Of a stretch of 20,106 bases of DNA, positions 1 to 8,711 are shown in pieces. The translations under genes were made by a program, and so were the position numbers. A model generated the notes under the pieces. The model saw only the letters and a program-made list of their open reading frames with translations, was not told the DNA's origin and did not search any database. Source of the stretch: Nitrospinaceae bacterium UBA3496 (GTDB lineage Bacteria > UBA8248); NCBI GenBank assembly GCA_002377645.1, contig DFQF01000066.1, positions 1 through 20,106 on the forward strand, read 5' to 3'. Every line of letters starts with the position of its first letter. The first letter of the stretch is position 1.

Positions 1-102
1 TATAGCAGTAAGTCTTGCTGCAACATGAGTTCCAAAAATCCAACTTCCGGCTGCTAGACCAATTAAGCCAATTAAAAAGAAGGGGGCACAACCTGTAAGC
101 AT
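1..102 (-). CDS. N-terminal fragment of an unidentified membrane protein
   Basis: An open frame starts at an ATG (bases 102-100) with an AGGAG ribosome binding site five bases upstream and runs 34 codons off the window edge. The peptide begins MLTGCAPFFLIGLIGLAAGS and continues W-I-F-G-T-H-V-A-A-R-L-T-A-I. It is a hydrophobic, glycine-rich segment that looks like one membrane helix followed by a short G-x-W-x-x-G-x-x-V turn. That turn loosely recalls phosphate permease (PiT) repeats or YeeE-type transporters, but 34 residues cannot decide. It lies 35 bases downstream of plsY in the same direction, so it may be the last seen gene of that unit. An ATG five bases further upstream opens a frame that stops after 11 codons and was not chosen. 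Confidence 0.5.
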   Translation of the reverse strand, partial: MLTGCAPFFLIGLIGLAAGSWIFGTHVAARLTAI

Positions 103-137
103 TTCATCTCCTAGCGAATTCTAACTGAAAGCACAAC

Positions 138-734
138 TCAGAATTTGTTTTCGGCTCCATTAATGAGTCGCACAATGTTTTCTTTATGCCTAAAAAAGAT
201 AAGAAAGGCAATGATTATTGATAGGAAAATTAAATTTAGAGAATAGTTAAGAAAATATGCAGAAATGGGGAAGGTAATAACAGCAAGAAGAGAACTTATA
301 GATACAATTCTAGAAGTAACTGCAATAAGAACAAAAATCCCTAATGAGAGTAAAGAAAGATAAGGAGTTAGAGAAAAGAAAACTCCTAATGCAGTCGCAA
401 CTCCTTTTCCTCCTCGAAATTTTACGAAGGGCGAGAAAATATGTCCAAGTATTGCGGCTAATCCGCAGAGAAGTTCAGGTGTGAAAAATAAATTGTATCG
501 ATTTTGAATTTGGGTTCCTATTAAAACTACAATACTTCCTTTTGCTATATCTGCGATTAAAGTTAAAACAGCAATACTTTTGTTCCCAGAAGATCGTAAA
601 ACATTGGTGGCACCTATATTTCCACTTCCTACTTTTCTAGGATCTTTCATGCCAAACAAACGAGAAAACACAATTCCAAAAGGAATAGATCCTAAAAGAA
701 ATGAAAAGAAAAGACAAAAAATTATAGAAATCAT
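138..734 (-). CDS. plsY: Acyl-phosphate:glycerol-3-phosphate acyltransferase PlsY
   Basis: An inner-membrane enzyme that moves the acyl group from acyl-phosphate to the sn-1 position of glycerol 3-phosphate, giving lysophosphatidic acid, the first step of phospholipid synthesis. All three PlsY cytoplasmic motifs are visible in the 198 residues: GSGNIGATNVLR at 36-47, GHIFSPFVKFRGGKGVAT at 97-114, and the C-terminal RHKENIVRLI-x-G-x-E block at 182-195. Hydrophobic segments at about 1-20, 53-75, 85-100, 112-140 and 145-180 fit the usual multi-pass fold, and the length is typical. The ATG overlaps the pgsA stop by four bases (ATGA), which suggests coupled translation. An AAGGA lies nine bases upstream. 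Pairing with pgsA places two acidic-lipid steps in one unit. Confidence 0.96.
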   Translation of the reverse strand: MISIIFCLFFSFLLGSIPFGIVFSRLFGMKDPRKVGSGNIGATNVLRSSGNKSIAVLTLIADIAKGSIVVLIGTQIQNRYNLFFTPELLCGLAAILGHIFSPFVKFRGGKGVATALGVFFSLTPYLSLLSLGIFVLIAVTSRIVSISSLLAVITFPISAYFLNYSLNLIFLSIIIAFLIFFRHKENIVRLINGAENKF

Positions 735-1249
735 TGGAAAATTTCCTTAACTGCTTTTCTGAAGTATTCAATTCCTGAAACGACAGCTAAAATCATAGCT
801 AAAATCAATAAATATTTAGCTATTAGAGGGAATAAATTCAAAATAAGCATGGTAATGGATACTACTTCTAATCCCATCTTCCACTTTCCCATAGTTTGGG
901 CTGGCATGATTGTTCCTTCGTTAATTGCAAATCCTCTGAGTACAGTTACAAGGAACTCTCTTCCAATAATGATACCGGCAAGCCATGAGTCAACTCTTCC
1001 TAGTGAGACCAGAGGTAGCAATGCCGATATAATTAATAATTTATCAGCAATGGGGTCTAAAATTGCTCCTAAAGATGTTGTTTGATTTCTTGTTCTTGCA
1101 AGGTGACCGTCAAGCCAATCAGTAAATGTTGCAAGAATAAAGAAGAATGCTGCAAATTGATTAGAATCTCTAGACCCTTCAATTAAGAATAATACGACTA
1201 AAGGAATTAAGAGTATTCTCGAACAAGTTAACGTGTTTGATAAATTCAA
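731..1249 (-). CDS. pgsA: CDP-diacylglycerol--glycerol-3-phosphate 3-phosphatidyltransferase
   Basis: An inner-membrane enzyme that joins CDP-diacylglycerol and glycerol 3-phosphate to give phosphatidylglycerol phosphate, the committed step to phosphatidylglycerol and cardiolipin. The CDP-alcohol phosphatidyltransferase signature D-x2-D-G-x2-A-R-x8-G-x3-D-x3-D is complete, with D44, D47, G48, A51, R52, G61, D65 and D69. The protein has 172 residues and several hydrophobic helices, normal for PgsA. The start is a TTG at 1249-1247: it has an AGGA six bases upstream (1256-1259) and gives the family-typical N-terminus MNLSNTLTCSRILLIP. It follows bamD by 39 bases and overlaps plsY by four. The same superfamily motif in pssA (17543-18388) has a different substrate; sequence and the plsY neighbour favour PgsA here. 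Confidence 0.94.
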   Translation of the reverse strand: MNLSNTLTCSRILLIPLVVLFLIEGSRDSNQFAAFFFILATFTDWLDGHLARTRNQTTSLGAILDPIADKLLIISALLPLVSLGRVDSWLAGIIIGREFLVTVLRGFAINEGTIMPAQTMGKWKMGLEVVSITMLILNLFPLIAKYLLILAMILAVVSGIEYFRKAVKEIFQ

Positions 1250-1255
1250 AAGTTA

Positions 1256-1259
1256 TCCT
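1256..1259 (-). promoter_or_regulatory. Ribosome binding site deciding the TTG start of pgsA
   Basis: AGGA on the minus strand, six bases before the TTG at 1249-1247. No in-frame ATG exists near the conserved N-terminus, so this site supports the TTG start. Confidence 0.6.
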
Positions 1260-1288
1260 GTATTAGTTGTTTTTAAAAATATCTCTTT

Positions 1289-2308
1289 TTATTTGAATAT
1301 CTTTAAGAAATTGAATCCTTTTTTGTTCTTGTCATTTTTAGTTTCTTTTTCTTTTGTAGGTTCTTTTTTGAAAAAATCAAAGAAATTAAAACTATTTTTG
1401 CTCTCTTTTTTTAAGATTGAATTATCTATTTTAATTTTTTTTGGCTTTTTCACCTTTTTTTTAATTTGTGCAGTGTCTTTAAAAAAATTAAATAATCCGA
1501 ATCCTTTTTCTTCTTTGTGAATTTGCTTATTTTTAAATTCTATAGAAGCCATTTTAATTGAATTTAAAAATCGCATAGTGTCATTTCTTAGTTCTGTTCG
1601 AGGGAATTCCTTTAACAATTGCATGAATGCCCTCCAAGCCTTTTCATAACTTTGTTCTTTGAAATATGCATTTCCTAGATAAAAAAGAGATTTCTCTTTA
1701 ACCTTTAGTGATTCTGGATATTTGAGAATAATTTTTCTGAATCTAGGTATGCAAGAAACATTATGCTCTTTTTTGAAATAGAAAAAGGCGATTGCATAAT
1801 CGTGTTCAGATAAAAATTCATTTATTTCTTTTATTTTTTGAAGGGCTTTTTGTCTATACTCGCTTTTTGGAAATCTTGCCAATAATTGTTTGAAGTTTTT
1901 TAGTGCATTATGTGTATTTTCTTGGTCTTGGTCATGGTAGTTGGTAACATTATAGTAAGACATAGCGAGTAGATAATAAGCTCTGTCAGTAAGTTTGCTA
2001 ATAGGATAAAGTTGGACAAACTCTGTGAATTGTACTTGCGCTTCTAAATATTCTTCATCTCGATAGTAAACTTCAGCAAGATTAAAGAGAGCTTTTCTTC
2101 TGTGTTTGCTATTTGGATATTTTTTTAAAAGTAATTCAAAAGCTTTTTTTGCGTTTTCATATCTTTCAGAATCAAGGTCGACTTGTCCTATTGTCAATAA
2201 TCTGCCTGGGGGAGCACCTTCTTTTGGTTTGGAAAAGCAGCCTTGTATTGAAACAAACAAAATTAAAAAGAAAATAGTTGAACTTAAATTTTTAATATTT
2301 ATTTTCAT
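1289..2308 (-). CDS. bamD: Outer membrane assembly lipoprotein BamD with Lys/Phe-rich C-terminal tail
   Basis: The essential lipoprotein of the BAM complex, which helps BamA fold beta-barrel proteins such as LptD into the outer membrane. The N-terminus is a lipoprotein signal with a hydrophobic stretch (8-21) and a lipobox ending I-Q-G-C at Cys24. Residues of about 35-260 form TPR-like helical repeats with BamD hallmarks: paired helices ending in YPNS, YPIS, FPKSEYR, YPES and FPRTE, and the loop between repeats two and three containing HDQDQ. The last 72 residues (268-339) are unusual: Lys-rich, with three Phe-rich blocks (KGFGLFNFFK at 268, SFNFFDFFKK at 306, KGFNFLKIFK at 330). The total of 339 residues is long for BamD, which is usually about 245-290. 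It sits between mltD and pgsA. Confidence 0.88.
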   Translation of the reverse strand: MKINIKNLSSTIFFLILFVSIQGCFSKPKEGAPPGRLLTIGQVDLDSERYENAKKAFELLLKKYPNSKHRRKALFNLAEVYYRDEEYLEAQVQFTEFVQLYPISKLTDRAYYLLAMSYYNVTNYHDQDQENTHNALKNFKQLLARFPKSEYRQKALQKIKEINEFLSEHDYAIAFFYFKKEHNVSCIPRFRKIILKYPESLKVKEKSLFYLGNAYFKEQSYEKAWRAFMQLLKEFPRTELRNDTMRFLNSIKMASIEFKNKQIHKEEKGFGLFNFFKDTAQIKKKVKKPKKIKIDNSILKKESKNSFNFFDFFKKEPTKEKETKNDKNKKGFNFLKIFK

Positions 2309-2349
2309 TTATTAACTTTCAACTAATTAAATTATTTAACTAAATTAAG

Positions 2350-2381
2350 ATTATATTTAGATTTAATCACTTTGTAATCAA
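2350..2381 (-). promoter_or_regulatory. Possible promoter upstream of bamD
   Basis: On the minus strand a consensus TATAAT (2350-2355) lies in the 89-base mltD-bamD gap. Candidate -35 elements are TTACAA (2372-2377, spacer 16) or TTGATT (2376-2381, spacer 20); neither is both good and well spaced. The gap is very AT-rich, so a chance match is likely enough to keep confidence low. If real, it would give bamD-pgsA-plsY expression independent of the purine genes, with a leader of about 35 bases. Confidence 0.3.
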
Positions 2382-2397
2382 TCCAATTTAGAAAAGA

Positions 2398-3999
2398 CTA
2401 TTTTCTTATTATAATTATATCACCAGGATAAATAATACCTGAAGGACGTGTTTTGTTTAGTTGAAGGAGTGTCTTTACTTTAATTCTATATTTTTTCGCA
2501 ATGCGAGAAATATTTTCTCCTTTTCTAACAAGGTGTTTTTTTACTTTATTCTTTACATTGAATTTTTTCTTCTTGAATTTAGATTTGATCAATTTCATAT
2601 TTTTCTTGATTATTAAAACATCCCCAACAAAGATTAGATTCGCGCGCGTTATATCATTAGTTTTCAAAATATTATATGTAGTTGTGTTATATTTTCTAGC
2701 TATTCCTGAAATGGTTTCTCCATGTTTAACCAAGTGTGTAGTTTCTTTGGAGTTTAAATATTTCTTGGCAATTTTCCTTTTCGTTTTCTTAAGCTTTGGC
2801 AACTGAATATATTTCCCCACTTTTAAAAGCTTAGGGGCAACGTTTGGATTGAATTCCATTAGTGTTGACATGGGGATTCTCAACCTTATAGCAATAGAAC
2901 TGAAAGTATCTCCGGGTTGTATTTTATATTTACCTGAACGGATGTAGGTTCTTTTAGGAAGTTTGCTCAGGCGTGAAATGAAAATCCTTGCTTTCCATTT
3001 TGGAAGCTGGATCGTATGACCACTTCCAGGAGGAGTCTGCCATCTTCTTAATTGGGGGTTATACTTCCTGAGATCTTTTACACTCATTTGCGATAATTTG
3101 GAGGCTAGTCTTAGGCTAATTCCTCTTGGCAATATAACTGACTCAGTTTCAAGAGGAAGATTGTAGTTTAAATTTACGAAACCGAAAACTTTTGGATACT
3201 TTGCTAAAATTAAACCCGCTATATATTTAGATACATATTGCTTCGTTTCGTTGGGTACGTATCTAGTTCTGATGATTTCCCAATATGTTTTTTTTCTTGT
3301 TTTTTTAAGTATTCTTTGTATTCTGTTCTCTCCTGCATTGTATGCAGCTAATGCTAAATGCCAATCCTGAAATTGTTCATAAAGTTTTTTGAGATAATTT
3401 GCAGCCGCTTTTGTCGATTTTATAGGGTCGCGTCTTTCGTCCAAATAGTAGTTTATTCTAAGTCCGAATCTCCTTCCAGTGGCAGGCATAAATTGCCATG
3501 GGCCAACTGCGCCTGCTCTTGATCTAGCTCGCAAATTGAATCCACTTTCTATAAGTACTAAATACGCTAAATCTTCAGGAATTTTGTTTTCTCTTAGAAT
3601 TCTTTTGAAAAGAGGTATATATCTTCCACTTCTTTCTATAAATAGTTTGAATCGATTTCTATATCTTGATGAAGTGAAAAATTTAATCCATCTGTCGACT
3701 CTCGAACTTCTATTTATTGGAATATCAAATCGGAACCCATTTGGAGTAAGATTTTTAGGTAATTTAGTTTTGGTTGTTTCATCAATACTTTTTTCTGGAG
3801 TAGGTAAAATAATGTCATGAGGTGGACTAAATTCCAAATTTTGCTTTGGAATAAGTTTTACAGTGAGTTCTTTTTTTATTTCTTCTTTTTTTGTTATTTT
3901 TTTAGGATGCTTTACTTTGGTATCAATCTTTTGAACATTAGAAGCACAACTTGACAAGAAAAGAGCAAATACCGTCAAGACAAAAAATATTCTTATCAT
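2398..3999 (-). CDS. mltD: Membrane-bound lytic murein transglycosylase D with C-terminal LysM repeats
   Basis: A lipoprotein that cleaves the MurNAc-GlcNAc bond of peptidoglycan, forming 1,6-anhydro-MurNAc ends. The signal peptide ends in the lipobox L-S-S-C with Cys18. A Lys/Pro-rich linker leads to a family-1 lytic transglycosylase (SLT) domain at about 120-260, with the catalytic glutamate E151 in ESGFN, then GPWQFMPATGR (166-176) and AYNAGENRI (219-227). A degenerate LysM-like segment follows at about 288-334 (with TPPGSGHTIQLP), then three clear LysM modules at about 358-401, 421-465 and 488-532 that bind glycan. E. coli MltD has two such modules. The linkers between LysM units are strongly basic (for example KSKFKKKKF). 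It starts 39 bases after the purF stop, with only a weak ribosome binding site. Confidence 0.93.
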   Translation of the reverse strand: MIRIFFVLTVFALFLSSCASNVQKIDTKVKHPKKITKKEEIKKELTVKLIPKQNLEFSPPHDIILPTPEKSIDETTKTKLPKNLTPNGFRFDIPINRSSRVDRWIKFFTSSRYRNRFKLFIERSGRYIPLFKRILRENKIPEDLAYLVLIESGFNLRARSRAGAVGPWQFMPATGRRFGLRINYYLDERRDPIKSTKAAANYLKKLYEQFQDWHLALAAYNAGENRIQRILKKTRKKTYWEIIRTRYVPNETKQYVSKYIAGLILAKYPKVFGFVNLNYNLPLETESVILPRGISLRLASKLSQMSVKDLRKYNPQLRRWQTPPGSGHTIQLPKWKARIFISRLSKLPKRTYIRSGKYKIQPGDTFSSIAIRLRIPMSTLMEFNPNVAPKLLKVGKYIQLPKLKKTKRKIAKKYLNSKETTHLVKHGETISGIARKYNTTTYNILKTNDITRANLIFVGDVLIIKKNMKLIKSKFKKKKFNVKNKVKKHLVRKGENISRIAKKYRIKVKTLLQLNKTRPSGIIYPGDIIIIRK

Positions 4000-4038
4000 T
4001 TTTGCTTATTCTCTTTCCTTGCTAGTTATTTTTTAAAC

Positions 4039-5484
4039 TTACCCACGATGTTCACTTATTGAAAGATTTTTAAATAGGTTTAACTGATTTTGGGCTTGTT
4101 CAACTGGAATAGGGTATTCGCCATTAAAACAGGCAATGCAGTACTCATCTTCGTTTGGACTTACACACTTTAAAAGTCCTTCTATTGAAAGATAGCTTAG
4201 AGAGTCTACTTCTAGAATGTCTTTTATCTGATCAGGACTTTTAGTTGAAGCTATTAATTCCTTTTTGCTCGGCATATCAATTCCAAAGAAACATGGATTT
4301 GTGATTGGGGGTGAACTTATTTTCATATGAACTTCTTTTGCCCCTGCAGTCCGTATCATTTCTACTATTTTGTTACTTGTAGTTCCTCTTACTATTGAAT
4401 CGTCAATAACTACAACTTTCTTGCCAACTAGATAATTTTTTATAGGATTCAATTTAATCTTTACACCAAAATGTCTTATAGATTGTTGTGGTTCAATAAA
4501 AGTCCTTCCTACATAATGATTTCTTACTAAACCCATTTCTAAAGGGATTCCTGATTCATTTGAATATCCTAGGGCCGCAGCTAAACCCGAATCTGGAACC
4601 GGTACTACTAAATCCGCATCAATACCACTTTCTTTTGCTAATTCAGCACCAAGCTGTTTTCTTATTGTGTATGCATTGTGTCCAAATAAAAAGCTATCAG
4701 GACGTGCAAAATATATAAACTCAAAAATACACTGCGTAACACTGGTTTTAGGAAACGGTTTGTAACTTTCTAATCCATTTTTTCCTATCACCACCATTTC
4801 TCCTGGTTCAACTTCTCTTACAAATTCTGCATCCATAAGATCTAACGCACAAGTTTCACTGCACATAACCCAGGCTATTTCTCCTTTTGAACCAGTAACT
4901 TTTCCCAGAACTAGTGGACGAAAACCGTTCGGATCTCTTATTCCGAATAATTTATCATGAGTCATAATAGTGAGTGCAAATGCACCTTTTAACATTCTTA
5001 ATGCTTCGATAATAGAATTCTCTATTTCTTCTTCTTTTGATTTAGCTATCAAATGGAGTATAGCTTCGCTGTCAGTAGTGGTCCGAAAAATAGAACCATT
5101 TTTCTCAAGGTCATTTCTAAGTTCTATTCCATTTATAAGATTTCCATTGTGCGCGAGAGAAATGGTTTGATTGGCAGTGACAACTGTTAATGGTTGAGCA
5201 TTCTCTATGTTAGAGTGTCCAGCGGTAGAATATCTATTATGGCCAATTGCAATGTGCCCTTGTAATCTTGAAAGCCTATCTTTATTAAAAATATCGGAAA
5301 CTAGTCCCATTCCAACTTCGGAATGTATTTTCTTCCCATTAGATGTTGTTATCCCAGAACTTTCTTGTCCTCTATGTTGTAGTGCATATAGATTCAAATA
5401 AGCCATATTTGCAGCTTCGGGATGACCGTATATGCCAGTTACTGCACATTCTTCACGAGGATGATCGTCTAGAATTTCTATCAT
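4039..5484 (-). CDS. purF: Amidophosphoribosyltransferase, Fe-S type
   Basis: Catalyses the first committed step of purine synthesis, PRPP plus glutamine to 5-phosphoribosylamine. The N-terminal Ntn glutaminase domain begins at Cys13 (E-E-C-A-V-T-G-I-Y-G-H), so a 12-residue propeptide must be removed, as in the Bacillus enzyme. GHNRYSTAGH and AHNGN follow. The PRPP loop VVVIDDSIVRGTTS is at about 357-370. Four cysteines at 252, 398, 449 and 452 (the last two in Y-C-I-A-C-F) match the ligands of the 4Fe-4S cluster of the Bacillus-type enzyme. The chosen ATG at 5484 gives 481 residues; an upstream in-frame ATG at 5514 adds ten residues but lies inside purL. The chosen ATG overlaps the purL stop by one base (TAATG), with an AAGGA eight bases upstream. 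Confidence 0.95.
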   Translation of the reverse strand: MIEILDDHPREECAVTGIYGHPEAANMAYLNLYALQHRGQESSGITTSNGKKIHSEVGMGLVSDIFNKDRLSRLQGHIAIGHNRYSTAGHSNIENAQPLTVVTANQTISLAHNGNLINGIELRNDLEKNGSIFRTTTDSEAILHLIAKSKEEEIENSIIEALRMLKGAFALTIMTHDKLFGIRDPNGFRPLVLGKVTGSKGEIAWVMCSETCALDLMDAEFVREVEPGEMVVIGKNGLESYKPFPKTSVTQCIFEFIYFARPDSFLFGHNAYTIRKQLGAELAKESGIDADLVVPVPDSGLAAALGYSNESGIPLEMGLVRNHYVGRTFIEPQQSIRHFGVKIKLNPIKNYLVGKKVVVIDDSIVRGTTSNKIVEMIRTAGAKEVHMKISSPPITNPCFFGIDMPSKKELIASTKSPDQIKDILEVDSLSYLSIEGLLKCVSPNEDEYCIACFNGEYPIPVEQAQNQLNLFKNLSISEHRG

Positions 5485-7727
5485 TAAAAGAATCCTTTTA
5501 AAGAGTTTTCCCATACGTGAGCTATTTTTTCAATTTCAAAATCAATTAAAGGAGAATTTCCATCTGAATAAATAGTATATTTTTCACCAACAATCCCTAT
5601 TTCAGTTGTGAGAACCTCATTCTCTTCTGCAATTTTATGTAACTTGGAAACATTTTTTGAATCTAAAGAAACAATTATACGAGAACATGTTTCTCCAAAA
5701 AGGATCGAATCTATTCTTCCAGTACAACTTTTTGGTAATCTTATTATCGACCCTAAAGATGAAGAAGAAGATGAAATAGAAGACTCTGCTAAAGCTACTG
5801 CAAGACCGCCTTCCCCGAGATCATGTGAAGAATTGATTACTTTATTTATAACTGCTTCACGGCAGACAGTATTTACACTTCTTGCAGATGATATGTTGGA
5901 AATAGGAGGAACTCCGCCTTCATATCCCGTTTTGATCCATGCTAATTCATGTGGAGTATTATTAGGAAGCGGAATTTCATCCTTAGGGCTAAGAAGAAAA
6001 ATTTTATCGTCCAAGTTACGAAATCCCTGAGGCACTGTAAGCAAATGATTTTCTATTAAGCCTACCATGCCGATTACAGGAGTAGGGTAGATGTCATTTC
6101 CGTGGGTTTCATTGTATAGGCTGACGTTACCGCTAACCACTGGAATTTCCAATTCTCTACATGCTTTAGACATTCCATCTACAACATTTGAAAATTCTCT
6201 CATTATTTCTGGATTCTCTGGATTTCCGAAATTCAAACAATTTGTTAAAGCTATGGGTTCTGCGCCTTTACATGAAAGATTTCTTGCTGATTCTATTATT
6301 GTGTAAAGTGCTCCATTATAAGGATTTAATTTGCAGTATCTAGCATTAGAATCTACAGTGAACGCTAAAGCTTTTTTTGAACCTTTGATTCTAGTTACTG
6401 ACGCATCCTCTCCAGGTTTGATTACAGTATTCGTTTGAACCATGTGGTCATATTGTTCCCAAATCGGTTTTTTATCCCCATGATTTGGATGGCTAAGTAG
6501 AGCAAGTAGTGATTTTTCTGCACTCTCATTTTCGTCTAATTTGTCAATAGGATCAGCTGGTTCGAGAACTTTTGTTTTTGACATTTCTCTGTTGTAGATT
6601 GGCGCTTCATCTGTAAGAAAATCAATAGGGAGATTTGTTACTTCTTGATTGTCAAAAATGATCTTCAGTCTTTGGTCATCCGTTACTTGACCAATTATTT
6701 GGGTTTCTAAGTCCCATTTTTTAAAAATGTCATGTACTACTTTTTCTTTCCCTTTTTTTGCAACTAATAACATTCTTTCTTGACTCTCAGATAACATCAT
6801 TTCATATGGATTCATTCCAATCTCTCTACATGGAACTCCATCCAGTTCTAGTAAGATGCCTGTTCCCGAACGACTAGCCATTTCTACAGAGGAAGAAGTA
6901 AGTCCGGCAGCACCCATATCTTGTATTCCAATTATTGCGTCTGAGTTCATTAACTCTAAGCAAGCTTCTAGTAGTAATTTCTCTTTAAATGGATCTCCTA
7001 CTTGTACAGTAGGTCGTTGTTCAGTTGTTGAATCTTCAAACCCTGAAGAAGCCATAGATGCTCCGTGGATACCATCTCTGCCAGTTTTAGCTCCTACATA
7101 TATTATAGGATTGCCTAATCCTGATGCATTACCTCTGAAGATTTTGTCGCAAGGAAGTAATCCTGCACACATAACATTGACTAGGATATTTCCGTTGTAA
7201 GAGGAATGAAATTTTGTTTCCCCTCCTATTGTTGGCACTCCAATACAGTTGCCATAGGAAGATATCCCAGACACAACCGAACTGGATAGAAATTTTGTTT
7301 TTTCATGGTTTATATCTCCAAAGTGGAGACTATCTAGAAGAACTATAGGACGTGCGCCCATTGTGAAAATGTCCCTTAGGATACCACCAACTCCAGTTGC
7401 AGCACCTTGAAATGGTTCAATGTAGGAGGGGTGATTATGACTTTCCATTTTGAAAGCAACCCCAATATTGTCTCCTAAATCAATTACACCTGCATTTTCA
7501 CCAGGACCCTGAAGAACACGGTCGCTTTTTGTAGGGAATCTTTTGAGATGAATTTTGCTGCTCTTGTAGGAACAGTGCTCATTCCACATAGCAGAGAAAA
7601 TTCCTAGTTCAGTAAAGTTTGGGGTCCTTCCTAAATGGATTTTTATTTTCTCCCATTCATCTGAAGAAATCCCATGTTCTAGTGCTGTTTCAATTGTAAT
7701 TTTTGGCTCGTTAATTTCTATATTCAT
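5484..7727 (-). CDS. purL: Phosphoribosylformylglycinamidine synthase subunit PurL
   Basis: The catalytic subunit of the PurLQS complex, which uses ATP and ammonia from PurQ to turn FGAR into FGAM in de novo purine synthesis. At 747 residues it is the short PurL, lacking the fused PurS and glutaminase domains of the roughly 1300-residue enterobacterial enzyme. That agrees with separate purQ and purS genes just upstream. Visible AIRS-family motifs are NEHCSYKSS (49-57), ESHNHPS (95-101), [14 protein letters not shown] at 108-121, [12 protein letters not shown] (216-227) and [14 protein letters not shown] (267-280). A second AIRS-like half follows, with [10 protein letters not shown] and the [14 protein letters not shown] segment. 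The ATG overlaps the purQ stop by four bases (ATGA). Confidence 0.97.
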   Translation of the reverse strand: MNIEINEPKITIETALEHGISSDEWEKIKIHLGRTPNFTELGIFSAMWNEHCSYKSSKIHLKRFPTKSDRVLQGPGENAGVIDLGDNIGVAFKMESHNHPSYIEPFQGAATGVGGILRDIFTMGARPIVLLDSLHFGDINHEKTKFLSSSVVSGISSYGNCIGVPTIGGETKFHSSYNGNILVNVMCAGLLPCDKIFRGNASGLGNPIIYVGAKTGRDGIHGASMASSGFEDSTTEQRPTVQVGDPFKEKLLLEACLELMNSDAIIGIQDMGAAGLTSSSVEMASRSGTGILLELDGVPCREIGMNPYEMMLSESQERMLLVAKKGKEKVVHDIFKKWDLETQIIGQVTDDQRLKIIFDNQEVTNLPIDFLTDEAPIYNREMSKTKVLEPADPIDKLDENESAEKSLLALLSHPNHGDKKPIWEQYDHMVQTNTVIKPGEDASVTRIKGSKKALAFTVDSNARYCKLNPYNGALYTIIESARNLSCKGAEPIALTNCLNFGNPENPEIMREFSNVVDGMSKACRELEIPVVSGNVSLYNETHGNDIYPTPVIGMVGLIENHLLTVPQGFRNLDDKIFLLSPKDEIPLPNNTPHELAWIKTGYEGGVPPISNISSARSVNTVCREAVINKVINSSHDLGEGGLAVALAESSISSSSSSLGSIIRLPKSCTGRIDSILFGETCSRIIVSLDSKNVSKLHKIAEENEVLTTEIGIVGEKYTIYSDGNSPLIDFEIEKIAHVWENSLKGFF

Positions 7728-8416
7728 TTTGTTGAATAGGAAAGGGCAGAATTGAAAATTTTCAATCCGTCCTTTCCTCCTAAAATGGGTTCACAAGCTC
7801 TTTCTGGATGAGGCATTAAACCTACAACGTTGCCTTTTTTGTTTGATATTCCTGCAATATTTTTTAAAGAACCGTTTGGATTTGAAGATTCAATGATTGA
7901 GCCTTTTGGGTTGCTGTATCTGAAAATAATTTGTTGATTATTTTCTAGTTCTTTTAGGATATCTTCTTTACAGAAAAAATTTCCTTCACCATGGGCAATA
8001 GGCATTTGAAGTACTTCTCTTGAATGTAATTCTTTTGTGAAAATCGATTGAGTGCTTTCGCATCTTATCCATACATTTTTACATATAAATTTCAAAGAAT
8101 TATTTCGAATAAGTGTTCCAGGCAACAAGTCTGACTCAGTTAAAATCTGAAAACCATTGCAAATTCCTATAACCGGTCTTCCTTCTTCAGCGTGTTTTTT
8201 AATACCTTTCATTATAGGAGAGGTTTTCGCTATAGCTCCTGCTCTAAGATAGTCGCCGTAGCTAAAACCACCAGGGATAATAACTACTTCATTTTTTTCT
8301 AGAGAAGTATCTCTATGCCAGACGTATCGAACCGGCTTCTTTAAAAGTTTGCTAATTGCATGAAAACAGTCATGATCGCAATTTGACCCTGGAAAAACAA
8401 TAACAGCAAAAGACAT
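7724..8416 (-). CDS. purQ: Phosphoribosylformylglycinamidine synthase glutaminase subunit PurQ
   Basis: The class I glutamine amidotransferase subunit, which hydrolyses glutamine and channels ammonia to PurL. The catalytic triad is visible: Cys86 in GICNGFQIL, and His203 and Glu205 in [10 protein letters not shown]. The N-terminus [13 protein letters not shown] and the oxyanion-strand segment [18 protein letters not shown] (47-64) are characteristic of PurQ. The length of 230 residues is normal for the stand-alone subunit. The ATG has GAGG six bases upstream and follows purS by 26 bases. The stop overlaps the purL start by four bases, so the two subunits are likely made in coupled fashion. 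Confidence 0.97.
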   Translation of the reverse strand: MSFAVIVFPGSNCDHDCFHAISKLLKKPVRYVWHRDTSLEKNEVVIIPGGFSYGDYLRAGAIAKTSPIMKGIKKHAEEGRPVIGICNGFQILTESDLLPGTLIRNNSLKFICKNVWIRCESTQSIFTKELHSREVLQMPIAHGEGNFFCKEDILKELENNQQIIFRYSNPKGSIIESSNPNGSLKNIAGISNKKGNVVGLMPHPERACEPILGGKDGLKIFNSALSYSTK

Positions 8417-8442
8417 AAAAACCCTCGGTATTATTCTTTATG

Positions 8443-8691
8443 TTACTCGCTAATTTCTATTTCATAATCTTCTATTACAAGATTCACTAATAGTTCATCA
8501 CACATTTTCTGAATATTTTTAATATCATTTTGGCTGTTCTCTTTAGAAGAGAAGTCTATTTCTATATATTTTCCAATTCGTACATCTTCTACACCTTGGA
8601 ATCCCAAAGACGAAAGAGAGTGCATTACAGTCTCACCTTCAGGGTCTAGTACTCCTTTTTTGTATGTAACGTGTACACGTGCCTTTTTCAT
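8443..8691 (-). CDS. purS: Phosphoribosylformylglycinamidine synthase subunit PurS
   Basis: The small 82-residue subunit of the PurLQS complex, which bridges PurL and PurQ and is needed to form the active synthase. It shows the PurS pattern: an N-terminal strand ARVHVTYKKGVLDPEGETV (about 4-22), then HSLSSLGFQGVEDVRIGKY (25-43), and a C-terminal acidic strand-helix region ending in EDYEIEISE. No catalytic residues are expected. It follows purC by 20 bases with a GAGGA ahead of purC-proximal spacing typical of this cluster, and it precedes purQ by 26 bases, the usual S-Q-L gene order. Confidence 0.95.
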   Translation of the reverse strand: MKKARVHVTYKKGVLDPEGETVMHSLSSLGFQGVEDVRIGKYIEIDFSSKENSQNDIKNIQKMCDELLVNLVIEDYEIEISE

Positions 8692-8711
8692 TGAATCCTC
8701 AATAGTGGAAT

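Noticed and set aside
1233..1520. Plus-strand frame of 95 codons rich in Phe, Leu and Lys
   Set aside because: It is the reverse-strand shadow of the Lys/Phe-rich tail of bamD; AT-rich repeats give long open frames on both strands.
5484..5501. Seven-base stem with a four-base loop over the purL/purF joint
   Set aside because: All but one pair is A-T, so it would be weak; it is likely a chance product of AT-rich sequence around the stop and ribosome binding site.
5485..5514. Ten-residue extension of purF from ATG 5514
   Set aside because: It lies within purL; the ATG at 5484 has a proper ribosome binding site and leaves a propeptide of normal length before the catalytic cysteine.
5608..6030. 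Plus-strand frame of 140 codons opposite purL
   Set aside because: It lies wholly inside a well supported purL on the other strand and shows no recognisable protein features; the same holds for the other plus-strand frames opposite purL, pssA, mltD and hldE.
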